Positions 12,455 to 23,700 of a stretch of DNA of 64,000 nt are shown one piece after another. Numbering within the stretch: position 1 is the stretch's first letter; the number at the start of each line of letters is the position of its first letter. Source of the stretch: Takakia lepidozioides (Eukaryota; Streptophyta; Takakiopsida; Takakiales; Takakiaceae); NCBI GenBank assembly GCA_030704615.1, contig CM060733.1, forward strand, positions 30,690,001-30,754,000, given 5' to 3'. Both the position numbers and the translations under genes were made by a program. Under the pieces are notes generated by a model. It worked only from the letters and a program-made list of their open reading frames with translations, was not told the DNA's origin and did no database searches.

Positions 12455-12690
12455 AGAAGATGGTCTGAAGCCTGACAAGGCAACTTTTGTTAGCATCCTG
12501 AGCAAAAGTACCAGTTCAGCCGCTCTGGAACAAGGCAAGCAGGTCCATGCCCAAATCATCAAAAGTGGAGTTGAGGCAGATATCTTGGTGGGACATGCTC
12601 TTGTCAGCATGTATGCCAGGTGTGGAAGTGTGATGAATGCATGCCAACTGTTCTTGTGGAGATTATTGGTGATGGTGTGCAAGTGTATGT
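12455..12690 (+). pseudogene. PPR gene copy with a 1.2-kb internal deletion
   Basis: 12455-12650 closely follows intact-gene positions 1608-1805 ([38 protein letters not shown]). It then jumps directly to the end of the DYW domain (CTTGTGGAGATTATTGG, intact gene 3033 onward). About 1.23 kb of intervening coding sequence is missing. The 3' flank copy continues to 13445. Confidence 0.85.
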
Positions 12691-13445
12691 CACGGTCACA
12701 CTTATTCTTTCCTTCAAGGTGACCTCTTCTCCATTGGAGAGGATCAAGCTAGAAGCATCTTTGGGGGTGTATATTCACCCTTAACTGTAAAGGCAAGTGA
12801 CACTACACAGGCAACCTCCTAATCCCCCTTTCACCCCTCCAAACGTTTTCCTCTCACTTCTCATATTTGTGGTTAAGTAACCTTCAGAAGACTTGAATGG
12901 TGATTCCAAAAATGTAGGTGCGTTTGATGTAATATACATGGAGGTGGTGGGACAGTCAAGGTATGCTCTTCTTCTTAACAGGATAATTCTAAGCTAGCAG
13001 GTTCTCTCTGCAGCTACAGAATCTACAACACAAATTATGAACATCTGCAACAGTGCACATATGAGGGGAATTGATTAATTGCAACAAAGCATATAACAAT
13101 CACCATGTTGGGCTGCCATTCAAGCTCCAGGGTACTCTGGACACTGGCAACGGAAGTTGCAGGTTGGAGAGTCCGTTGGTGCCTAACAGTTTATGGACCA
13201 CAGTTGGAATTACCGAAACTGGCTGGGCTCTACCGGTGTGTATTGAGGGCTGTATGGCTTGTCAGAGGTTGGTCTATGGTTGAGTGTGAATATGACAAGA
13301 AACGAAGTTGATAATGCACATTTTGGGGACATTTGCTACCTGCATAAATTTCAAGCTTTGGAAACATGCGCGGGCCTTGATGTTTTTTTCCAATGAGACT
13401 CCAGATCCAAATTCCATGGTATGCGCAACTCTGTCCTGCTACCAA
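12691..13445 (+). repeat. Second copy of the PPR gene 3' flank
   Basis: Parallels 3054-3935 throughout with substitutions and small indels. It ends at the CAATGAGACTCCAGATCCAA block, after which the two loci diverge. Confidence 0.75.
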
Positions 13446-14391
13446 GGCTTTAGGGTTTGCAATCAGAGTTTGTCAATGAAGAAGGGTTTCTGCGCACTAG
13501 CTGCACCTCTCTACAGTGTCAGCAGCTCACTCTCTGGAAGAGTGAAAGTCTTGGTGAAGCACATCTCGCGTTCCAAATCTCTTTGGTGACAGCAACTGTG
13601 CAGCATGGCCTGCCAATAATTAACAAACTAGTCACACACTCTTGGGCCCCCACAACAATTGTTGACACCAGTTAGAAGTATGGGCATCATCTTCCCTTCC
13701 AATGTTGTCTTGCCAGGTAAATACCCTTCTCATGATTTGTCTAATGCCCTTCTCAATCCCTTTGCCTCTAAGTCAGTAACTACATCTAACTAGAGTGAGC
13801 TCCCTGCAAGTTTTGATACTGAAAAGCAAAGATCCCAGTCAAAGGAAGAGTGAGAAGGAAGCTGATTGTGAAGCCTGGCCTGAATCTCACCTAATAAGGG
13901 ATCAAGAGGACTTTGCAATCATACTACAATCCCTTCATCAACATTCCTCCAGGTACAAGTCCTGTTGAACACTTTGGTCAGTATCATTCCATCCTGCTCC
14001 AACAGTGTCACTTCCAACGCATTGCACGAAACAAGACCCATAAGCAAGTTCGCCCTGAAAGCTAAAGAGTCTACGCTCGCTGACTTCAGGTGTTGACGTG
14101 CGTGATTACCGTCTCGAGAAGCTGAAAAGCTCGAGTACGAAAGTGCAGTGAATTGTACAACAAGAGTGTTATGCAGCAATGTCTGCAAAAGCACCTGCGC
14201 ATGAGATCTGCAGCCTACTATTCGAGGGATGTGGATGATATACCCTGCGATTTGCAGTCAGAGACGGCAGAATCCAGAAGGTGGATGAACGTCATAATGG
14301 CAGCCGCCAGCATCTGTTGTCATTGCAGAGACTCACGCACACGCGTTCAAGCGAGTGCTCCACGTCGGAATCACGCTCGACCATGAGCAGA
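13446..14391. other. Intergenic, no gene seen
   Basis: Only short frames without motifs; no repeat or RNA gene recognised. Confidence 0.5.
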
Positions 14392-15270
14392 GCAGAGGTG
14401 CATGCGGGAGCTTAGCGTAGCGAGGACGTGCATTGTAAGCTCGGGTAAGTGGTGTGAGCGCTTTCATCAGCTTGTTGCTGCCGCTAGACACATGGGTCAC
14501 AGTATTGATGGAGGTTAGCTACACAAGGAGCATCCTCCAGGCAAGAATTTGGATAGAGATTAGGGGGAGGTGTCGTATTTGTTGGAGGAAAAGTGGAAAT
14601 TGTGTGTGACGCTCTGCTTCCAGAGCAGGACAGCAGCAACTATGTTCAGTCTTTTTTTTTTTCTTTCCTCGTGTCGGCATCTGCATGTGATCGTTGGTAT
14701 GCGCCTCTCTCCGTGTTTGTTACTAAATGCGTCTTGCACGAAGGGAGAAAAATTCCGTGACCTCCTTACAACCATACAGTGAAAGGAATTGGCAGTGATG
14801 CATTATCAATTCATGTACACTGAACAAATGAATCTTCTACTTCTCACAGACATATTTGATTTTCGCAGGACTTAGACGCCGTAAGTGAAGCTACATAAAG
14901 ACCTTAAGGTGGCATTGAAGAGGCTCATTTCACCTAGTGCCCAACAGGTAATAAGGGAAACTGTGACTATTTTCAGTGTGTCGTACATGGTTGCTTTAAG
15001 AAACGAAAGAATCTCAGTTGCAACTCACAATTTCTGTTCAAACGGAACCTTTGATATTGGTTTGTCAACTTCCTTTTGTGACTCAGATGGATATTTGATG
15101 TTGGGTTTACAGTTGTAAACCTCCTGAAGAGGATTTGACGTCCATACTGTCCTAGCTTCTCCTTCTCCCCCTGCCCTTGCTTATCAGCTGGGTGTCTTCT
15201 GAAAAACTTGTGCATCTGGCATACAAGTTTTACAACTGCGATAGTGGGCTTTTTCCTGCTGGATGTGCAG

Positions 15271-15396
15271 GCATTTATGAGACAGGTGGTGGACACCAAC
15301 AAGATCAACCATATCACTTTCAAGCAGTTTGTGGAATATGCCATCACCCAAGAGAACAAGCTTATCAACACTTTCAGAGAGGTAGACAAGAGGAAG
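15271..15396 (+). pseudogene. Exon-like segment encoding a degenerate EF-hand (unit A)
   Basis: A 42-codon segment flanked by TGCAG and GTACCT splice-like ends, phase 0 on both sides. It reads AFMRQVVDTNKINHITFKQF followed by a helix ENKLINTFREVDKRK. The layout (loop, F-helix, then a linker to FxxxD) resembles EF-hand pairs such as those of Ca-regulated mitochondrial ATP-Mg/Pi carriers. The loop lacks Asp/Asn at position 5 and Glu at position 12, so calcium binding is unlikely. No start, stop or remaining gene could be joined. Confidence 0.45.
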
Positions 15397-15655
15397 GTAC
15401 CTTCCTCAATTCTGGGCATGAAGATTGGTACTGGGAAGGAGGAGGTGGGGAGTAGAAGTAGGAAGGAAGCTGTGTTAGTACATTGTGTGCACAGCAAGAG
15501 AGAAGCAGTAGAAATTTTTACATCAAAAAGAGAAAGCTAGAGAAGGATGTGCAGTTATCTTAAATGCACTATCTTCCTCAGATCGTTGCCAAAAGTGAAG
15601 ACAAGGTTAAGCACTTCTACAATGGCAATGCCAGTTTTGCTTGTTACATTGTGTC

Positions 15656-16741
15656 TCTCTTCACCATTCATCAAGTGGGGGTGCTTAAGGAGTGTATGTC
15701 AGCATGCTCCAAAACAGCCAATGTGGCTGTTCGGGGTGAGTTTGGCATTCCGTCCTTAAGCTCCCGACGAGATGAATTCAAGGTCAGATGGTGCAACATA
15801 TGTCCAACACCAGATATCCTAAGTTAATCGACTCTATATCTTGGAAACAGGACCGCCCTGTCAAACAGGCTAAGTCCTGGCAGAAGAGAGTAGAAGAGAT
15901 TCTCAAGGACCTGGACCTGGATCCGCAAGTCTTGACCCTGCTGGATAAATCTGACTTAGAGGCTGTAGTGTCCAAAGCCATGTCTGTTGCCATGAGATTG
16001 TCTGATGAAAATGAAGTTAGGCAGAAAACTTCCCTGAACTTGTTTCCAGTCAGTGACATGGGGGAGGACATCTTGGCTGACCTCAAGGGTCTACCCACTC
16101 TCGGCACTAGACTGAAATTTAAACTCAGGGCAGGAAGCCTACCTTTGAACAGCAAACAGAAGCAGAGAGGAAAGGGAGAGTGCAATTGCCCGTTGTGTGG
16201 GCAATCTGAAGACAGTGTTCATTTTCTGATACACTGTCCGGGGTTCTCTCACCAAAGAGACGCTCTCTTCAAATCTATCGAGGGAATTGTGCCTGTACCC
16301 CTGTTTACCAACTTTGAAAGTCTCGAGGCTGAGCCAAAAGCCCAGGCCCTCCTGAGGCCTAGTTTTTGGGCAAATCACACACAGCAGATTGATGCTTGTG
16401 TGAAGGGATTTCTAGAGGATATCTGGAAAACCTAATTCTATATATGAAGGTAAGTCTTACTACCAACGTCAGCCCCTGACAGAGGTAGGTTCTGTCCCTT
16501 TTGTTCCCGCTCAAACTGGGCGCAGGGTCAATGGCCACAAGGCTACGGCAAACAACGTCTTATGAGTACAATCTCTTCACCATTCTATTTATTCTATTTA
16601 TAAAGGTAAGTCCTACTACCAATGTCATCCCCTGACAGAGGTAGGTTCTGTCCCTTTGGTTTCCGCTCAAACTGGGCGCGGGGTCAATGGCCACAAGGCT
16701 ACGGCAAACAACGTCTTATGAGTACATTCTCTTCACCATTC
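15656..16741 (+). mobile_element. 5'-truncated LINE insertion with a second 3' end and triple target site
   Basis: The insertion begins at 15670 and encodes a LINE ORF2 C-terminus in two overlapping frames: the NVAVRGEFGIPSLSSRRDEF stretch typical of the region after the reverse transcriptase (15718-15780), then a 215-aa frame (15788-16435) with the zinc motif CPLCGQSEDSVHFLIHC. The target sequence TCTCTTCACCATTC occurs at 15656-15669, 16572-16585 and 16728-16741. Between the second and third copies lies a further 3' end of the same LINE (about 16596-16727, with GGTCAATGGCCACAAGGCTA). Unit B has a single target copy and no insert. Confidence 0.85.
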
Positions 16742-16990
16742 TAAGTGCTGACTTCTAATGTGGGGGGAAAGTTGTCAAGAGTGCTCTATGGCAGGCAGAA
16801 ATAAACTCGGTGCTGAAGGAATTTTACTGATGGATGCTTGGATGCAGGATTATCTGAAGCATTTTAAAGGCTTTATACTGACATGCAGTGGGCTAGGAAT
16901 AAACAAGCATGCTAATTGGTAATCATATCTGTTGTTAGTGCCTCTTCACCAGTTCATAGTGTATTCTCTCTCGCTTTCTAAAGTCCTTTC

Positions 16991-17075
16991 CGTAGACGTT
17001 ATAAAGTACCATTTCATTTCATAGTGTATTTAGTGTTTCATTTCATAGTGTATATTCTCTCGCTCTCTCTCGCTT
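16991..17075 (+). repeat. Retroelement-type 3' tail and CTCTCTCG-rich microsatellite
   Basis: GTTATAAAGTACCATTTC plus ATTTC repeats ends unit A. A simple CT/CTCG-rich tract follows up to the start of unit B. Confidence 0.6.
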
Positions 17076-17082
17076 TCATGCA

Positions 17083-18623
17083 GAGGTGCATGCAGGAGCT
17101 TAGCGTAGCGAGGAGGTGCATTGTAAGCTCGGGCAAGTGGTGTGAGCACTTTCATCAGCTCGTTTGTGCCGCTCGACACATGTGTCACAGTATTGATGGA
17201 GGTTAGCTACACAAGGAGTATCCTCCAGGCAAGAATTTGGATAGAGCTTAGGGGGAGTTGTCTTATTTGTTGGAGGAAAATTGGAAATTGTGTGTGACGC
17301 TCTGCTTCCAGAGCAGGACAACAGCAACTATGTTCAGCCTTTTATTCTTCTTTCCCCGTGTCGGCATCTGCGTGTGGTCGTTTGTATGCGCCTCTCTCCG
17401 TGTTTGTAATTAAATGCGTCTTGCACGAAGGGAGCAAAATTCCGTGACCTCTTTACAACCATACAGTGGAAGGAATTGGCAGTGATGCATTATCAATTCA
17501 TGTACACTGAACAAATGAATCTTCTACTTCTCACAGACATATTTGATTTTCGCAGGACTTAGATGCCGTAAGTGAAGCTACATAAGTGAAGGAGACATTG
17601 AAGAGGCTCATTTTACCTAGTGCTTAGCAGGTAACAGGGAAAACTGTGACTATTTTCAGTGTGTCGTACATGGTTGCTTTAAGAAACGAAAGATATCAGT
17701 TGCAACTCACAATTTCTGTTCAAACGGAACCTTTAATATTGGTTTGTCAACTTCCTTTTGTGACGCAGATGGATATTTGATGTTGGGTTTACAGTTGTAA
17801 ATCTCCTGAAGAGGATTTGACGTCCATAGTATCCTAGCTTCTCCTCCTCCCCCTGCCCTTGCTTATCAGCTGGGTGTCGTCTGAAAAACTTGTGCATTTG
17901 GCATACAAGTTTTACAACTAGGATAGTGGGCTTTTTTCTGTTGGATGTGCAAGCATTTATGAGACAGGTGGTGGACACCAACAAGATCAACCATATCACT
18001 TTCAAGCAGTTTGTGGAATATGCCATCACCCAAGAGAACAAGCTTATCAACACTTTCAGAGAGGTAGACAAGAGGAAGGTACCTTCCTCAATTCTGGGCA
18101 TGAAGATTGGTACTGGGAAGGGAGGAGGAGGGGAGTAGGAGTAGGAAGGGTGCTGTGTTAGTACATTGCAGCCAGAGAGAAGAAGCAGTAGAAGTTTCTA
18201 TTTCAAAAAGGGAAAGCTAGAGAAGGATGCGCAGTTATTTAAAATGCACTATCTTCCTTAGATCGTTGCCAAAAGTGACAATGTTAAGCAGACCTACGAT
18301 GGCAATGTCAGTTTTGCTTGTTATGTTGTGTCTCTGTTCACCATTCTAAGTGCTAATGTGGGGGGAAAGTTGTCAAGAGTGCTCTATGGCAGGCAGAAAT
18401 TTACTAGGTCCTGAAGGGATTTTACTGATGGATGCTTGGATGCAGGATTATCTGAAGCGTTTTAAAGGCTTTATACTGACATGCAATGGGCTAGGAATAA
18501 ACAAGCATGCTAATTGGTAATCATATCTGCTGTTAGTGCCTCTTCACTAGTTCATAGTGTATTCTCTCTCGCTTTCTAAAGTCCTTTCCGCGGACGTTAT
18601 AAAGTACCATTTCATTTCATTTC
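17083..18623 (+). repeat. Tandem duplication unit B (empty site for the LINE)
   Basis: Homologous to unit A along its length. At the position of the LINE it reads GTCTCTGTTCACCATTCTAAG continuously (18329-18349), i.e. the pre-insertion state. Its EF-hand-like segment (about 17954-18078) has the acceptor TGCAG changed to TGCAA, shifting the nearest AG by one base. It ends with the tail GTTATAAAGTACCATTTC at 18595-18612. Confidence 0.85.
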
Positions 18624-19232
18624 TGTCTCTCCGCCATCATTCAACGCATGAGCTTTTTTGCTCACCCTCGCGGTGATTCCGTTGCATTCAAGGAAACGAA
18701 CAGGATCATGACACTGCCATAGGCCAGCAGAGTGCTTTCTAGAGGTAGGGCTCGGCCAAAGTTGAACTGGAAGAGTATATGTGAGGGGATAGAAGTCTAG
18801 AATGAAAAAGCGACCTCATAATGCTGGACCTTTCAACATCAAAACCCTGTCTACATCTGTCTGCTAGTTTTATTAAATGAGTTGGTAAAGAGTCACAACA
18901 AGCATGAGTATTCCCAGGTAAAATGAATATGTGAAGCCTAGGATTGTGAATGCCTTACATCTGACACTGGCTACGCCAAAGATTACGCAAGCTTTGCTCC
19001 TCTGGCTCTGAAGTGTTCTCTTACTCACTTAACTGGGCACGATCCTGGTCAATGGTTGCTGGACCCTTTTTCCCTCAGACACTTTCTTCAATCCATCCGG
19101 TAGTCCATGTGGAGGGCTCCCTCGCAGTTTGAAGCTGGTTGCAGACGAACAATACTGGTTGTTGCTGATTCTTTCCTTTCGTGTTCTTCTTCCTGTCCTC
19201 TGAAAGTCCCTCTGAATTTGAGCCTCCACCAG
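18624..19232. other. Intergenic, no gene seen
   Basis: No conserved frame or repeat recognised. Confidence 0.5.
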
Positions 19233-19446
19233 GCAACAAGTGACTGTTTCTACTAGTACAGGTCCAGCACACGTCAAGTTTTGGAGTAGAAAAGAGGATG
19301 CAAACAACGATATCACAGTGGAACGATTGTGTGGACAAGATGGTTCTAAAGTCACATTCACAGACCATATCTGGCTGATTGATAATAGCATTGCAGTTGC
19401 AGCTGTGGATGACATTATCATTGTGAGCAAAAGCATGGTCAAACAG
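19233..19446 (+). pseudogene. Isolated exon-like segment, WD40-like
   Basis: 214 bp open in one frame, between an acceptor-like CCACCAG and a donor GTATGT. It reads QQVTVSTSTGPAHVKFWSRK, then WLIDNSIAVAAVDDIIIVS: a beta-strand pattern with a HVKFW blade signature. WD40 blades look like this, including those of axonemal proteins of flagellated sperm, but I cannot name the family. No partner exons were found nearby, so it is probably an orphan exon. Confidence 0.35.
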
Positions 19447-20068
19447 GTATGTTTTGTCTTGCCACTCACAGTATGTAACTGCTGTCCATCAAATGATGAG
19501 CCCCATGGAGTGTCTTTTGAATGTTGTCAATCACACTAGGAATCAGAAGTTTTACTTACAAATCTTCCCACTTTTCAACTTTTGAACTGCACATGGATGT
19601 TAATCATCTTATGAGTGTGGTAGCAACAGCCATCCCAGAACGATGATTTCTCCAATACCCGTACGTGACCTCTGTATAGTTGAGAATCTGATAAGAGTGA
19701 AGCATGTTTGCTGTGGGCTGGATTTTCATGGATAGAGATTGATTGACACTGGGAATACGTTGTGTCTGGCTGCCACATCATGAGGTTTTTATACCAGCAG
19801 ACAAGATGGAGTGACCACCGAATTCACTGGCTTCAATCTTAGTCAGTTTGTGACTCTCTGGAAATCAACCTGATAATTTGTCTCCTTAGTTCGAAACAGG
19901 AGGAGGTTCTTAACATCACTTTCCTCACTGGGGACACCCATGTTTGTAGGACCAAGGATGTAGCACAAAATGAAACTGTGATATATATAAAGTTGAATGA
20001 GGAGCATACTTTCGGCAAAGTGAGGAAGACACATAGGTGGCCCAAGTAAAAGGAGGAGAATTTCCTGC

Positions 20069-20505
20069 TTGATGGTCACAATTGTGGAAGCGGCTTTAAT
20101 CAGATGCTGCTTGGGGTGGTTGACTTTTTCAGGGCAAAGCCAAGGTTCCATACTCCGATGTTGTGAGCACCTCTGTGGCAAGGTCTGTCCCTTTTCCTTT
20201 CTATGCCCAGCTTGCACCGGGCACAACCTGGAAATTGAAACTGAAGAACATGTCTTCTTTTATTGCCCTCTGTGCTATGAGATCCGTGGGAGATTCCACT
20301 GTTTATTCCGTGGGACTCAATCTGTCTTCCATTATGAGGATCAGAATTGCTTGGCAGCGTACCTGCACGAGGTCTTGACCCTTAGGCAATCCCTTGCTTT
20401 TTGGCTCTGATTTTGTCTCCTATATCTCGTGTTTTTTTCCCATTTGGTCCCATAAGCTCTTTGAGTTTTCCACAGACATTATAAGGTAACATTTCATTTC
20501 ATTTC
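20069..20505 (+). mobile_element. LINE ORF2 C-terminal fragment with 3' tail
   Basis: A frame from about 20069 to 20410 carries a zinc-binding motif CPACTGHNLEIETEEHVFFYC, as at the C-terminus of LINE ORF2. It is followed by about 60 bp and the tail CATTATAAGGTAACATTTC with ATTTC repeats (20471-20505). The protein differs from the 4425/15670 family, but the 3' terminus is the same type. The 5' end is truncated. Confidence 0.7.
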
Positions 20506-20708
20506 CTACCATCTTATTCATAAACTTGTTTTTGTTTATATTGTGTAGCATCTCTCCTTCTCTTATTAATTTTTTGAGAGGAATGAACCAAGGCCTTCTG
20601 AGAGATATCATTGTTGGCAGTTACTTGAGAAGAAATCAAGCATACAGGACTACAAGTGTTGATCACGTGATGAAGTAGACAGCCATCTGTCTTCGAATGT
20701 CGTAAAAA

Positions 20709-23700
20709 ATGGGAGACGACTTAGAATGCTGTGGCTGGATGCAACCAAAGGACATCAAGTACACACAGGATAGCATAAGCTACTACTTCAAGCGTGGCCC
20801 CCCAATTCCAGGGAGGCCATGGGGGGACGAGTCATTAAAGAGCTTACTGGAGAAGCTCAGTGCAGGAAAGATGGACGTGGACGAGATACCTCGGATTCGA
20901 GTCGTAAAATACAAAGGGCACTGGAACACACTCGACAACCAGCGCCTATGGGTGTTTAGACAGTTGGGCTGTGCCATCCCTGTAGAAATTCTTGACCATC
21001 CCACCTCTGAGTTTTTCTCCAAGCTATCAAGGGGAAACGGAGACGGTGAATCCATCCAAATTACAGAGCCAGAGAAGAAGGGTCAATCACATGAGTACAG
21101 GTGCAAGCTGGGTCTGATGAATCGAATGCTATGCTGGTCTATGGTAGATATATTGGCAGCCTTCGGCGATGGCCCTCATGTTGAAGAGGTTAGTTTTTTA
21201 CTGAGAGTATGAAAATTAAAGAGTGGGTTTGTGATATTGAGCCAAGTTAGTCTGTTGGCTGCAAAAGTAGTTACTCTTGTAGAGAAAAAGACCTTCATGA
21301 CTCATGAATGCTTGTATTCTAATGGAAACTCCGTGGTGATGAACAGATGGTTGATATCCCCCTCCAATTTGCTTCCCTAGAGGAATACCAGGAGGTTCTT
21401 AGCTGCTGGTTACTAGAAGAGTCACGCACAAAATTCCAACAAAGCTTATTCAAGATTTCAGATATGCCACAAGCACCCGTAACTATCGACAGCGATATAA
21501 AACCCCTGGGTAAGCGGAGTGTGTTGAAGAAATTAACAGTGACAATTGAATCCAAGTCTCTGAAGCGAGGCAGAAATAAGGTCAAAGCTTTATACAAACC
21601 CAAATCCTCCGATGTTGTCCTTCTCTCTACCATGCTACCCGAGCATGTGCGCGAGCTTTTCTGTGACGAAGAGTATTGCATCCTTGCCTTCATTCAGGGA
21701 GAGCAGTTTTCTTCTGAAGACCAACAGGTACTTGATGCCATTGTGTTTGCAAAGAACCATGGATCTGTGTACAAAGAACTCAAGACAGGAAACAAATCAT
21801 GGTATGCCGTGAAATTGGATAGCCTGACTACAGCGCTGCGAATCTGGGAAGGTCTCCACCAGCCCCAAGCTACACCATTGGTACAATACATTCTTCAATA
21901 CTCCAAAAAACAGGTGGGCCTCTCACCTCTCTTGCGAGAATCAGTGATCCAGATTCTGAAGCCACTTGACAGGAGGACAGAGTAGAGAAGGATGCATAGT
22001 ACCAACAGACACAGATTGCAATGGATGATTTCAAGAATGGTTGATTAGTAAAGTTATCTGAGCAACAGACTTTGCCTCGCTCTTACACCCTTGCTTTCTT
22101 TCTGGCAGGATATTGAGCAGAGCATTTGCAACTCCCCAGAAATGCAATGCCTGGAGGATCGAATTCAAAAGTACTGTTGTGGTGCACGGGGTCTGAACCT
22201 ATCGCAAACAGAAGCTGTGAGAAGTTCAATTCTAGGCCTGATGGGGAGAGACAGTGGCCCCCTTGTGAGGCTCATTCAAGGACCTCCTGGCACAGGGAAG
22301 ACCTTCACATTAAGCTCCCTTCTCTCAGCTATTTGCTGCTTGAGTACCCGTATTCTTGTCTGTGCACCAACAAACACAGCTATATATGAAGTCGCCAAAA
22401 GGTTTATTGTTCAGAAACAGTCTGACGAGAGAAAGGGTCAATCAGAATTTGAAATTTCTCATTTCTGTAGGGCTCATGTTGCAGAGGTTCATGTGGAAAG
22501 GTGCCCTTGTGAGCCCATTGGGATGGGTGACATAGTCATGATTGGGAATGAAGACAGACTTGTGGTAGAGGGAGCTCTAATGAAAAGAATATTCCTTCCA
22601 CTTAGACTGAAACGGTTGCTTTGTGCCTTCAGTGAGGCCACGGGCTGGGAAACATCAGTGAAGTCCTTCATCAAGAGGTTGTTACAAATGTCAACGTCCA
22701 ATCATGATGAAGGAGCTCTGAAACACTTGGGCAAGAAAGTGATTGAGCATGGTGAAACATTGTGTAATGATTTGCCTAGCCGTCATATTAACAGTAACAA
22801 GAGGAGAATTCTGAGTGCCGCTGTGGATACTGTGAAAGAGCTTCTTCAATTATTTCCTCAGCAGACTCTGGAATGCAAAGATGCTCCAGAGTTTTCCCCA
22901 GGATGCAACATAGGCGAAAATGGATTTGGAAAACTAGGAAGTTCTGGCACTGAGCTGTTTTCTGAATTGACAGAGACATTTCTCCAAATTATGAGCTCAG
23001 AGCCTGGATATGGCATGTTCCCTCCTTCTGCAGCTTCATCATTAGAATGGTTGGAGATGGAATGCATGGAGAATGCTTGCCTTGTTTTTTGCACTGTCTC
23101 CACAGCAGGCCAACGATCGTTGAAGCTTGGCTTGGTGTTCAATTGCGTGATAATTGATGAGGCTGCACAGCTGGTAGAAGCAGAGACTGCTATTATCACC
23201 CAGATGAAGGAACTGAAGCAGATCATTCTTGTTGGAGATCACAAACAGCTACCGGCCACAGTCATCAGCCAGGTATGAACACTTCTTGTTCATAGGTGGC
23301 ATGAAATCATTGCATTCGGTGTAGGAGTTGTCTTTTATAGCATCTCTATTACCTGGTCCTGCCTGTTTTAGGAGGTTTCCATAGTGCAGCCTGTGATTTC
23401 AAGGTATTCTGCAACCCAAGTTTGCACCGAGTCTGACTTGCTCTGTGTGTGGCCGGAATGTTCCCAGCTCGCGCAGAAACATGGCTATGGCCGTAGCCTC
23501 TTTGAGAGGCTCCAACTGCTTGAACATCCAATTGATTTGCTGAATGTGCAGTATCGCATGCATCCCGCAATCTGCCACTTCCCTAATATCCAATTCTACA
23601 ATGACGAGTTGAAGAATGGGCCAAATGTTCTAAGAGAATCTCATGCCGATGCCCCATTCCAGTACGACCTCTATGGGCCTTATGCCTTCATTGATGTCAA

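Larger units (their letters stand above)
14392..17022 (+). repeat. Tandem duplication unit A (carries a LINE insertion)
   Basis: Begins at GCATGCGGGAGCTTAGCG and ends at the GTTATAAAGTACCATTTC tail. It is highly similar to unit B (17083-18623) apart from a LINE insertion at 15670-16741. It contains an EF-hand-like exon and a possible further exon near 15582 (IVAKSEDKVKHFYNGN). A continuous gene could not be assembled, so the unit is probably a gene fragment. Confidence 0.85.
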
